A stretch of 64,000 bases of DNA from Cynocephalus volans (taxonomy: Eukaryota; Chordata; Mammalia; Dermoptera; Cynocephalidae). The position numbers and the translations under genes were made by a program. The notes below the pieces were generated by a model. The model had not been told where the DNA came from, did not search any database, and saw nothing but the letters and a program-made list of their open reading frames with translations. The stretch lies in the NCBI RefSeq assembly GCF_027409185.1, contig NC_084462.1, positions 46,990,679 to 47,054,678 on the forward strand, in the 5' to 3' direction. Positions 24,263-35,709 of the stretch are shown piece after piece; position 1 is the stretch's first letter; each line of letters begins with the position of its first letter.

Positions 24263-24281
24263 AAAAACTACTTATTTTATT

Positions 24282-26803
24282 TAACAAAAGTAAAAAGATT
24301 TGTTGTAGCTATATAAAATTTTGGGCCCATGTAAGTGATTATTTCAAAAGGATTCTTATCTGTTTTTAATTCTTGTGTTTTCTTCCAGAGAAGCACAATG
24401 ATTGAAAAAGAATGTTTTTTTCCTTTAGTAGAAAGACACTATTTGTACAAGTGGAAAATTAGTGTCAGCAAAAGCAAGCGAGGAGCTTGAGCTGTGTGTC
24501 CTCAGGCCACACAACTGAGCTAAAAGTTATCCAGTTGCTTTGACACTGATCTGTTCAGTAACCCAAAGACTCTGAGATGAGATGCAAAGGCCAGTGGATT
24601 TGTCCACAAGTCCTGCTGTTGAACTTGGGTAGCTGTGGGTGCTCAGCTGCTCCGACAAAGCTAAAAAGGGGATGAACTCTTGGGGTGTCCACTCTTCTAG
24701 TTACTTGGTGGAGCTAACATGAAAGAAAAGAACCAAAAGCATACATGAGCCCGTTTTATAGGTCTCCGCACTTTCTGAGTTAAACATGTTTGTACTATTT
24801 GAGATTTTACAATCAGCGTATTTTAATTTTTTCATTAAAAAGAGGACAATAAAGATATGAAAGGCACTTTACAAATGATGTCTTGTTTGGCTCATACATT
24901 TCAATACAAACATATTGAGCTAAATCCTGGGAATACAAAAGTGAAAATGACCCAGTTGTTGCCTTAATGAACACTACAGATTTTTTCTTTTAACTTTTAA
25001 AAAATATAATATGTCTTATAATTTCCTAAAGTAATTCCATGTCTAAAAATATCCACAATCTAACAATGACTCAACTGCTTGGGGAAATGTGCCAAGAGAA
25101 TCATTAAACAAACAAAACAAAAAAATCTTCTCCCCACCACAAAATAGAGTTACCTGGTGGATAGTATGTTTAATTTCACTGCCAAGGAATTCAAGTAATA
25201 ATTTTCTACAGTGTTAAACCTCATAATTATACGGTCATTTCATTAGTTTCTTTTTTATTTGGAAAAGACAAATAAACCACCCATGGCAGATATTTTGGTC
25301 ACTTAGCCCTTCTTCATATCATTTTTGAGTAGGATTTGTGGATTATTCTGGATAAATGATGTTCAAATATTCATATATATTGTATGTTCTCCTCTAGAGC
25401 TCAAAAAAACTCATATATACAATGTATATTAGATCTATATGTAACTTATATAATTAATATACACAAAATTTCAGGAATAGCATTTATCAAAATAAAAATT
25501 ATTCTGTTAAGTAGAATTCTGGATGACTTTTATGTTTATTTTGATAAGATATCTCAATCTCTTGTAATGATTATGTGTAACTTGTACAATTAAAAACATA
25601 GATTTATAGGCATTTTCACTTATTTTTCAAATTTTATATAATAAAACTATATATTATTTTTATAATCAGAAAATATAAAGTTGTTTTTTGTCTTATATAT
25701 AATATATATGTCTCCTAAGATTACAACTATACTTCAAATACATTGCAAAAATAAGATGGAAATGCACATACTTATTAATCATGATTGTGTATATACAGTG
25801 GGACTAACTGGAACTGACCGTTCTATGTTCTGGGTTTTTTTCCCCCTCATTTTCTAAAATAAGCATGTACTGATTTTATAATGAAACATGAGCTTTCTTT
25901 TTTAAATGAAATTCCAAAAAGAGAAAAAAATTGAACTACTTGAAATACACTGTTCTCTGATTTTTTTTTTAGGTTTCTGAAAAGCTATGACTTTTTATTT
26001 ACAATCAAGATATACTTAATGCTTATGGACAAACTTTAAGAGTAAAAACAAATAAATATTAATATATTTATAATAGATTTAAAGCAAGAATGTGCCCAAA
26101 TATGCACTAATTAAAAAAATGAGTACAAAACATTGGAAATAGTCTCCATACCATGACTGCATCCATTAAGGCTAACACTGGAGCCCTGTAGAGGAGACTA
26201 AAAATCCTAGTGTATTTTTCTATTTCTCTAAATCAATGGATGTGGGAGCCATGAGTGTAAATCCCCAACCATATGGAAATGTAAAAACCAGGCACAAAGA
26301 CACATAATAATTAAGCCTAACAAGTCTAAACTGCTCTCCTGGGCTGGAATGTGACTCTGACCTTCAGAAAGGAACTGGTTCCCATGTGACTAGACAGGAG
26401 AATCTGGGTTTGCAGAATCCTAAAACCAAAAGAGTTTGAAATGGAGGGGCAGAAATCAGAGCCTGAGTGGTCCCCAGAGCTTGGAGGGCAGTCTCAAGGG
26501 CTTTTTCCAGAGCCTCTGCCACTGTGCCAAGGGCTTCTTAGATGGAGCCCTTCAAGACAGAAGATGTAGGTACATGGTAAGCTTCCTCATATTACGAAAA
26601 CTTCAGGGGATTCTTAGTCTCTGTGTATATTAATTTAATCATTTTTTAACTTGGTGATCACTCATTTATTTATTAGTATTTATTTACCACGTACTTCGTG
26701 GCAGACATTTTTGTAGATACTAGAATTCTAATAGACAAAAAAAAACTAACATTGTGATAAGTGTCATTAAAAAAACCGAAACTCATTTCTTTTAGAAAAC
26801 TTT
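24282..26803. other. AT-rich low-copy DNA, no gene recognised
   Basis: A weak L2-like antisense stretch lies at 24890-24975 ('ctgggaatacaaaagtgaaa'). The segment 25380-25800 is strongly AT-rich. No exon or RNA gene is supported. Confidence 0.35.
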
Positions 26804-26817
26804 CCCCAATGTTTCCT

Positions 26818-26945
26818 TTTTTTTTTTCGTGACCGGCACTCAGCCAGTGAGTGCACCGGCCGTTCCTATATAGGCTCTGAACCCGCGGCGGGAGCGTCGC
26901 TGAGCTCCCAGCCCCGCACTATCCCGAGTGCGCCACGGGCTCGGC
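26818..26945 (-). mobile_element. tRNA-derived SINE (CYN-like, GC-rich variant)
   Basis: On the minus strand: 'ggccgagcccgtggcgcac' head, 'ccgccgcgggttcagagcc' B-box region, 'ctatataggaacggccgg' junction, then a partial second unit ending 'gccggtcacg' and an A tail. Duplications ccccaatgtttcct (26804-26817) and ccccagtgtttcct (26946-26959) flank it with one mismatch, so the limits are firm. Confidence 0.88.
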
Positions 26946-26959
26946 CCCCAGTGTTTCCT

Positions 26960-27688
26960 TTTTGAAATTTTACTTACTATGTTTACATGGAGATGGTGGT
27001 TGAAATAGAGGTAGAAAAACCTGTATCCCACTTCGTTTTGCACTAACAATAGCAATGGTGTTTTTGCATGTGTTTTTGTTTTTTAATTGGGGTATATTCA
27101 GATGACTTTCTTTGGTCTTTTGAAATGTGTCCCTCCCTTCAAGTTTTAATCAATTATTAATTGTTTTTTATTCCATTCTGTGGCTTGTATATTTATATTT
27201 GTAACAAATTTAAATTAGTATCTTAGAGAATCTAAAAACATTTTCTGTTCCTGCCTAAAATATTTAACGATATTAGAGGTATAATTTTTCCCCTAAGATG
27301 TAAAAAATGATAATTTTACATTTTTATCAAAATTTTTTTAAAAACTCTCTTGACAAACAAGTAGTACATCTATCCACTTACAGTAATATAAATTTTTTAT
27401 ATATTTACAAAATCCTTAAACTTAAGAATTTTAGATTTTTGAAATTCATAGATTATTATAAATTTAGATATCTCAAATCCTTCCCTTTATAGAAAATATT
27501 TATTGCATAGTTTTAGTTGTTTATTTTCCACTTTTTCTTTAATTGAAAAATGAATGATGAGGTTTAAGATATAATTCATGGTTAGTTGTAGGTTATCAAG
27601 AACACTTGTTCTGGCTCAGAATATCGGTGAATTCTTATTCTAGATGCGTATAAAAATCAGTAGATATCGCTTAGTGAAATGAATTGGA
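26960..27688. other. AT-rich low-copy DNA, no gene recognised
   Basis: Strongly AT-rich and without recognisable repeats, exons or RNA genes. Confidence 0.35.
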
Positions 27689-27689
27689 T

Positions 27690-27865
27690 TTGAACTCAGA
27701 GCTAGATCTGGGTGATCTCGGGTACTTCACTGAAATTCTTTGAACCTTCATTTTTTAGTGTGTGGTGGTAATGTTTGCATTACCTCCCTCGCCGGACTGT
27801 TGGTAGATTAATGAGACAATACATATAAAAATCGAGGCACCGGGCAGACACTCAGTATATGAACT
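27690..27865 (+). mobile_element. MIR SINE
   Basis: 'ggatttgaactcagagc', 'gtggtggtaatgtttgcat', and 'cgaggcaccgggcagac' with 'actcagtatatg' match the MIR order. Confidence 0.7.
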
Positions 27866-28014
27866 GTACTTCTATGATGCTTGTCTATGCAAATGGAGAT
27901 GTGTTTTTGTGTTGTGATGAATCCAGTGAGGGTGTTTATGCTCTGTAAAATATAACCAGAGTTTAGAAACTGTTATTGGAACTTTATTAACACACGAAAC
28001 CTTTCATTAAATCT

Positions 28015-28320
28015 ACACTAGGTAATATTAACTTTTAATTAATTAAAAACCAGGCTGTGTATGAAAATGCCTCACAGTTTGATTAATGGAAATAGATTAG
28101 AAGGCAATGTTTTGTCATACTAAAGGTGCATTCGATTGCACAATCTGAGAGAGAGCAAATGACACGGGACACCATCTAAACAAAAATCAGCAGCTACTAA
28201 TGAGGCTTGTTAGTGATGCTAATCTATGTAAATGTTATTAATTGAGAACATCTATCTTTTATCTCCAACATTTGGTAATCAGGCAATTAAAAAACAATGA
28301 CATTCCCGGTGGTTGTTCTT
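28015..28320. promoter_or_regulatory. Candidate enhancer: cluster of homeodomain-type motifs
   Basis: Within 300 bp there are repeated TAAT-core sites: ttttaattaattaaaa (28032-28047), ttgattaatgg, ctactaatgagg, tgctaatctatg, tattaattgag and gcaattaaaaaac. The DNA is otherwise repeat-free and of even composition. Such clusters are typical of conserved enhancers near developmental genes, but AT-rich DNA also yields TAAT by chance. No target gene can be named. Confidence 0.35.
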
Positions 28321-28329
28321 CCTGGGTTT

Positions 28330-30180
28330 TTTTTTTTTTTTTTTTTTTAAGTGATCAAAGAGTTTAAAATAAGAAAAAAAGAAGTCTCTTATCAAGAGGT
28401 AGGACTTGCCTTGGGCTACTAGGCCTCATTAAAGGCAGAAAAGCTCTGTTGATCACCAATTAACCTGATTTGCAGGAAGTCTGATAAAGACCTGGAACAA
28501 CAGGAGTTTTCTCACTACCATAAATGACACAGTTTGTTGACAAAAATAAAAGCAACTCATTGAAAAAAATATAAAAAGACTATAAAGGATTCATTGGAAT
28601 TGGAAAGTTATTCTACACAGGGGCCTATGCTTGGGGGAAAGAGGAAGTTTTGCCCCACTGGTGGCCTAACGCCCACCCCAAAGAAGCCAATCATACCCTA
28701 AGTCAGGTAGAACCACAACCCACAGATGTCTTTCTGGCTATCTTGTCAAATCTCTGCCTGCTTCTCTAGTTATAGCAAACAACTGACTTTATCAATTATG
28801 TGCAGGGCAGCTGGGCCCTATTGGGTACACCACATTCCTGAAACAATGAAATTCAAATCTAGAATTGTCTTGGGAGCCAATTATCGAAGTCTTCAATTGT
28901 AAAATCTAACATGGTTTTAAATTATACTGAGCAAGTTGTATTGTATGTTTTCATACATCAAGTTAATAGTTAATAGTAGAAATATCACTAAAGACACAAT
29001 AAGGAGGGTTATTGGCACTTCCTGCATACCATGCACATCACTAAGCACTTGGCAATAGGTTACTCCTATTGACCTTGACAATTATGCCGTGGCAAGCAAA
29101 CCATTCCAGAGATAGATAGATAGATGGATATCCTATATTTGGAACTTCACTCAAAAATTTAATAATTCATCAAATATACTTTAAAACCATTTATTTTAAG
29201 CAGCTCTTATTTGGTTCTGCTCTCTTTTTTCAAGATCTTAAAGGTCTCTGAGAAACCCCTAACCATATAAAGTAAAATTACACTGGTGAACTCAGAATTT
29301 TCCAGTTGGGTGGTCAACATGCAATATAAATTCCCAACAAAAGTGTCAATCCTCTAAGGACTCTAGGCAAAGCAGCCAAAGCATAGAGCAGCTGTTTCAA
29401 ATGTAGACTACAGAAATCTCTAAGGGGTGTAACACTTTAGTAAAACCAACCATTGATTTGATTCTAAAAGTAACTGTGTGTGAATGTGGTATTTCTGGCT
29501 CCTTTTTCTTTCCTCCTTTCATCCCCCAATGTCATTCTCCATCTCCATCTTGTGGAGTAATCCCAAGTGGCCCAAAGCAAGCAGTATAAGCACTGCCCCC
29601 TATAGGCCTAAAAACTGTACATTTGCTTTATCATGATTTGCTTGAGGAAGAGCATAAAAAATAACATTTTGTTCGAACAATCAGAATCTCTATTTGCATC
29701 AGTCTTATATTAATTCTTATTGTATTATGGTTGTTGGTAGTTGTTAGCTTCAGATCAGCATATATTTGAATATATTGCCATTTCCAAATAATGTTTTTTA
29801 AATATGAAGTCTCCATGAATTTTAAAAGTTTAAAATAATTGGTGTAGTATGCTGTTTTATTTCTTCCAGTTGCTGGTCAAAGGTAGAATCTCAGGACTGA
29901 AAGAGAACTACAATAAAAGTAGCTCATCAGCAGGCTGGACTACACTGAAATTGACTCTGGTTTTATTTTTATGATGTGATGAATGATGTAAACAGAAGAA
30001 TTAGGTACAGGTTGACTTCCCAGAGTCTTAGTAACTGCATATTTTAGGGTGTTGTTGTAGGTATAGGATGTATGAAAAAGCCTCTTACTCTTAATTTGGT
30101 ACTTGTTTTACCTGAGCTGATAGATTCTGAATGATAGATAAAATTTATAGTAGATTATTTCTGAATATTATCATAAGGCA
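28330..30180. other. Low-copy DNA, no gene recognised
   Basis: A poly(T) run at 28327-28348, a short GATA-type run near 29109-29127 and a weak MIR-like antisense stretch at 29010-29070 are all that can be named. Confidence 0.35.
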
Positions 30181-30184
30181 GTGA

Positions 30185-30277
30185 TTCTCAAATTTTAGTG
30201 TACACAAATTTTAGCATGTGTTGCTACAATTTAATAAATCTAGTGTGAGGTCCCTGAACTTTAACAGACATCTCCTT

Positions 30278-30358
<81 letters not shown>

Positions 30359-30420
30359 AACCAGTGATTCTGTTACAAGTAGTTCAAGAACTGAAAAAGC
30401 ACTGAAGCTGGTTTTACTTC
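30185..30420 (+). mobile_element. MER5A-like MITE split by a (CA)n tract
   Basis: The left part 'gcagtgattctcaaattttag' and the right part 'ccagtgattctgttacaag' then 'agttcaagaactg' follow the MER5A order, with the CA repeat grown between them. Confidence 0.6.
30281..30355 (+). repeat. (CA)n microsatellite, about 37 units
   Basis: A pure 75-bp dinucleotide run, probably polymorphic. It lies inside a MER5A-like element. Confidence 0.98.
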
Positions 30421-31139
30421 TTCCAAAAAATATGTATTGACTTCTTAGTATGTGTAAGAGAAGATGTCTGAAAGCTACAAGATATGTAAAATGTATTTCT
30501 TTCTTCCCCTTCTATCTGAGGGACAATTAGAAAATTAACTCAAAATGGGAGATTTAGTGACCCATCGTAAATTGCATTTGGAAGCTAAAAATCCATCTCA
30601 GGATATTTGAATTCACGTTAAAATAACAATTTTGTTCTTGCATTCCTTCCTGACATATTTTGCAACAAGAAATTAATCACATTAGCCCCAAATCTAAGGT
30701 ACTGGATTCTATTTCCATTTTATAGACTTGCTGAGTAGTGCTTAGGAAACATATGCAAGAAGAGAGAGGAGAAAATTGATTTATTGATTGTGATTTGGGG
30801 GAACCACCAAGTGACCTAGATAGTGTGCAGAGAATACAAATGACACAATCTGTGTTTTTTCTAATACCTTCCTCTGTTTGGTCATATCCACATGGTTTGT
30901 GTGAGAGGAGTCCCTGGACAACTGCCCAGTGATTCTGGCTTTCCTCAAGTCAACAAAACCCGGCTGTATGGTGACAAAGCACTAGTAGGCAGCTGAAGTT
31001 AGTGGGAAGGGTTAAAATAGATACCAGGATGATGGGAAGAATGGCAGAAGTCAGGTGGGCATAATCTAGAAAGTTTTCCCCGATCAGCTGAAGCAAGCAG
31101 GTCTCAGAAGAACAGAGAGTAGTAACAAAGGTTGCTTGG

Positions 31140-31480
31140 CAAAGATGATTCTGACAGCCACAAAGGGAACAGGAAGGGGAGAGATTAAAAGTGACATAAA
31201 AAGGGATTGCCTGACTAAAGGTCTTGAAACCAATAGGTAATAATTTGAATATGACCCAGAAGCTAATGGGAAGTCATTTGAGGGTCTTGAGAAAAGGAGA
31301 ATGGAAACAGCAGGCATAAAAGATTCTCCGAGTGGCAGAAGATTGGGCCAATTGGAGGGATGAGAGGCCAAGGACTGAGGAAGGCTGGTGGGGAACCCCA
31401 GATCACAGTGCTGTCCTACAGCAGATGGGGACTTGGTGATCACAATGAGGAAACAAAGCCAGGCAGGCTAAGGGGCTTGT
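31140..31480 (-). mobile_element. L2 internal fragment
   Basis: 'gacccagaagctaatgggaa', 'gtcatttgagggtcttgag' and 'tggcagaagattgggcc' resemble the antisense L2 stretch upstream of its 3' end. It is diverged. Confidence 0.55.
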
Positions 31481-31484
31481 CCAG

Positions 31485-34400
31485 AGCCCTATTGCTAGTT
31501 TCTTTGCTTGCTTATTTGTATTCTGTATATATTTATTTATATACTGTCTTATGCTTAACGTAATATTTAATATAGTTTGTTTATGATGTATATCTACTTC
31601 ACCAGTTTCCAAAATGGTTCACCAAATAAGCTATAAACCAAGTTCAATTAAGTCAGAATTTCTGGCGGTGGTGGATCTCAGACTTTGATTTAAAAAAAAA
31701 AATAGCTCAAATCATGCTAACATGCAACTGGAGTTAAAGACCACTTTTCCAAAGGCAGCAAAGGGAACAGATGTTCCCATGTCCCTAGTATGCTCAGCAC
31801 TGATGACAACATTAGAGACAGTTTCCTGCAAGCTGAAGCCAAACAGGACGTACATTGGGAAAACAGTTTTCCTTTTCTGCTAAAAGAAAGGATAAGCATC
31901 CGTTTCCGGTGGCAAAAGACCTAGAAAGAAAATTCTAAGTAAGTAGTGCATGGTTTTTCTATAAGTTATTATTATTATTATTATTGGTTTGTTTGTTTTT
32001 AAGAAAAAGTCACTAATGTCAACTACAGTTTTAAAAAGCAGTACAAACACTTTGTCCCAATGCATGGTTTCCCTGTGGACTTTCATGAGTGATGGGGCTC
32101 ACAACACTGATGCATAGCAGAAGGCATTACTCCAGGAAGCTGGGGAAAATGGCCCAGCTACTTTAAAAAAGATCTAACATTCTAGATGAATATGAGATGT
32201 TTGAACAAACCTCTACCAGATGCTGAATTGCCAACCACTCATGAAATAATTCTCAAACAAGAACCTATAGTGAAGATAGTTTATGATCTTATTTAAGCTG
32301 AGAACCGTATGTTGTAAACACCAGACATGAAGAAGAAAAAGGTTATTAATCCGTTGCTTGCATTTTAAAAGTGAGGTGGGGTTTTTTTTCCAAGTTCAGC
32401 AGAAAGCCAACCCTGTTCATACAAAACCCAAAGGCTTTTTCTTCAGGGAAATGGGATATTTCCATCTGAAAGTAGGTCTTGTTCTTTCCAAGAAATGCAG
32501 TTACCTGTTTAGGAATCAAAGTTGTACGTCTCATAACGTATAAATATGACTAATTAGACATCCAGCCAGAACTGCCACCTGCTCAGGTCTCATTCCCAAA
32601 CTTGCACTCCCCACACTGCCTTGCACATGCTTGCCTTCCACCTCATGTGTTCCTATTAGATGCTAGGGTTGGATCTGCAACATAAATATGAGGAAGGAGA
32701 AAGGGGAGAAAACAGAGACAACAAGATTTGCTAATAGTGTGGAAGAAAAACAGACAATGGAGTGGGGGTTGGGCTGGAGGGTGGAAATTGCATGTATTTG
32801 CCTAATGCCAAAGTACCCAGATGGAAAATAACTTTAAGAAAAAGTCAGTGATCAGGATGCTTTCTTTGCCTATATGATACAGTACATCTTGTCACCTGAG
32901 TCATCTGGGAGATTGTCTGAATTTTTTATCTTCCATCTGAATGTTTGACATCACTTGGGCAACACCAGACATCATTTATGGCGAGCATGGCTGAGAAGAA
33001 GTCTAGAAGGGAGAAAGAGAATCTGACTTTGTCAGGATCCAATTAATCTTATTAATGAGATAGAAAAGTTTAAATCCAAATAGGGGTCTATCTGGTTTAA
33101 TCTGGATGAACAAAAAGTATACCACACAGAACCCTAAACAAAGAACAGCAGAAATTATGCCCACAAGAAAGCGGGGCAAGAATTAAAACTGCAGCAGCAG
33201 ACCAGAGAACATGCCCTGCAATATGGTGAGATTGCTGTAGTTGTATTAAGACGTCTTAATTATATGATTGATGTGGGCTTCAAAAGAAAACTCAGAAGCC
33301 ACAGTGGCTCTGAAGACAGGAGTATTATCGAAAGGATAAAGACAGCTTCCCCAGAAGAAAACCACTCTTAAGAGAAAGCCTGGGAGGTTTGCATGGCAGA
33401 ACTAATCAATAATGTCTTGGTTTTATCTATATTAAGTTTAATAAAATTTGATGACATCCATGATTGAAGATCACACACACAATAATGGCAACATCAAACG
33501 TATTCTGTAGCATATGTTCAGCCTGGGAAGTATAGCAAATCAGAGTCTGAATGTATATGACAGTGAACACCACCAGAACGCAGAGAATCCTGACAGGGGA
33601 GAAGGATTCACTGAGTGCTTTCTCCTCCTATATTTATGCAATGCAGGATAAGCTTTCTTGCTAGTCTTAACCAAGCACCTTTTTCTCCCCTCCTCCCAGC
33701 TTTCTGATCTCGGGATTTTAAAAAAAATAGGTAAAAGAGTATGCTTCTAAAGCTAGTTCCAAATTCTGCCATATAAAAGCCTGCACTAGATTGGTTCTCT
33801 CTGTATCTTATTCCAGGAAGCCAAAGGATATCAGAGCATTTCAAAGGAGACTCAGCAGAGAAAAAAGGGAGAAAACAGGTGAAATTTCTACTTAGTCCCT
33901 TGCAAAAAAAAAAAAAAAAAAAAGGAGACCAGGACTTGGTTGTCAAATTTCACACGCAGCTCTGCGGAACAAAAGAAGAAAATGAGACCTGCAATTACCT
34001 CGGCTTGAAGAGCTCAGTGCAAATCACTTTAATCCCCTGGACTTTGTGCTACTGTCATACTTTGTTTTCTCTTCAGCAGGTGTACAAATTGTTGGGGCTG
34101 AGCCAAAAAATAGCATTCAGACCCTATAGGCTGAGCACAAGCAGAGTAGTTTATTTGCTTAGTTGCTGTTGGTCATCTGGTGTTTCCTTCAAGAAAGAGG
34201 AATTTGTTTCATTGCAATTTATTTTAATCAAATTGGCAATAGAAAAGATGATGACTTTCCTCACAAAAGTGATTCAATTAGGTGAGCAGTCCCTGACTTT
34301 ATATCAGAGAGGTAAAGCAACTGTTGCTAGTTTTAATTCAGTTCTCATAACCTAGCCAAGAAAAATAATAAATTTCAGTACAGTTTTCTTATACCTGTGT

Positions 34401-35230
34401 CCAATGCCATTTTGTACTTTAAGATCTCCTATAAACCAGATGCCCAAGTAACATCACACATTATGGAAGTTGGAGAGTTGTTTTCTTTGCTTTAAAAAAC
34501 TAAGTTGCAGAACCAAAAAAAAAAAAAAAGTAATAAAGTCATGATAAGTTATAAACAAACCAAAAAATAATTAAGCTTCCAAAAGTAATTATCTTCCTAA
34601 AACTTTGATTTGGGTCCATTTTTATCTCATAAATGAAAGCAGATGAAAATGTCCTAGACAAAGGAGAAGTGATACATTTTTACTAAGCACAGCATCCTCA
34701 TTTTCCTACCTGAATAAGTAGATCCAGGACTCTAGAAGCAGGGCTTTTGACTCAAAAGCCACGTTATGTCCCTCATACCACACAACTTTTAACTAAAGAT
34801 ATCAACACAGTATAATACTTTAAATACCTAATTTTTCTATGTATATTCCATGGTATTTTCTACAGCTATTTAATGAAATTTCTGAGGTCATTTAGGCAGC
34901 AAGGCTGAGGGGACCCTCTCCTAACACCACAGGGATAATGAGCTCGGGCTTTGCATCAGTTCATGTCCTCTGAGAAACAGAAGCCGAGATGGGATTAACC
35001 ATGCAAGAGACCTGAACAGTTCAGGTTGTAAAGTCTGGGACTACTTTAGTAGAAGCAGGTCAGAACCTGAGAAGATTGCTACCAACTAGAGTGTTACCTC
35101 ACCGAGAAGCCTTTTCATATCTCTGTCCTCGAAAGAAGTAGTCTGCAGGTTGCATTCAATTCCTTACCACGTTTGGAAATACTATATTTTGAACTCACTG
35201 GAGCCTCCATCCCCAGTGAAGAGCAATGTT
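31485..35230. other. Low-copy DNA, no gene recognised
   Basis: Contains a (TTA)n run at 31968-31984, a poly(A) run at 33905-33922 and a 158-codon frame at 33879-34355 that crosses the poly(A) and has no domain. The segment 33000-33440 may be a diverged L2-type repeat. No exon is supported. Confidence 0.35.
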
Positions 35231-35239
35231 ATTAGCTCT

Positions 35240-35560
35240 GATTGACCAGGTCTGACGGTAAGAGAGTAAGAGTTAGTGCTACATGAATTACACAGAGTGT
35301 GTATCAAGACGAAAATAAAAGCTGCAATGTGCAGACAGGCGGGGTGAAGGGTCCATTGAAAATCAGAGAGATTAGCAACTCATCACATTATTTGTGGGTT
35401 ATCAGGAGACAGAGGTAATGAAAGTGAGACCTATATCCTTGATCAATAAGAGTTTGACTGCATTTTGAGTTCATTTTCCCCTGCCGAGAGAGAGACAGCA
35501 GGCTTACTATTGATCACCGTGTTAATCCATAACCAGACTGGGCCTTAGCCTGGTGGAGCA
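35240..35560. promoter_or_regulatory. Candidate conserved noncoding element
   Basis: A repeat-free stretch of mixed composition with possible motifs (ttgatcaataag, actattgatcaccg, gttaatccataac) directly upstream of the inverted repeat at 35665. It is judged only by its look; alignment to other mammals would decide. Confidence 0.3.
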
Positions 35561-35664
35561 AGCAGGAAAAATAAGATAATAAGCAGGAACTCTTGATCTT
35601 TTATTATGGTGTGCTAGATAAAGAGAGCGTGGGAGTTCAAGGTGGAATACTTTATAGTTAACCC

Positions 35665-35709
35665 TTGCATTCCCTCTTAATTTGGAATGCTTGAGAAGAG
35701 GGAATGCAA
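35665..35709. promoter_or_regulatory. Perfect 14-bp inverted repeat with TEAD-type motifs
   Basis: Arms ttgcattccctctt (35665-35678) and aagagggaatgcaa (35696-35709) are exact reverse complements around a 17-nt spacer. Each arm holds a CATTCC/GGAATG core, and the spacer holds a third (ggaatgc, 35684-35690). CATTCC is the known core for TEAD (MCAT) proteins. Function is inferred only. Confidence 0.45.

Noticed and set aside
30281-30355. Possible CRISPR-like or structured repeat
   Set aside because: It is a plain CA dinucleotide microsatellite. No spaced repeats occur anywhere in the window.
33879-34355. 158-codon plus-strand frame
   Set aside because: It runs through a poly(A) tract near its start and shows no domain. 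Length is within chance for a 64-kb window.
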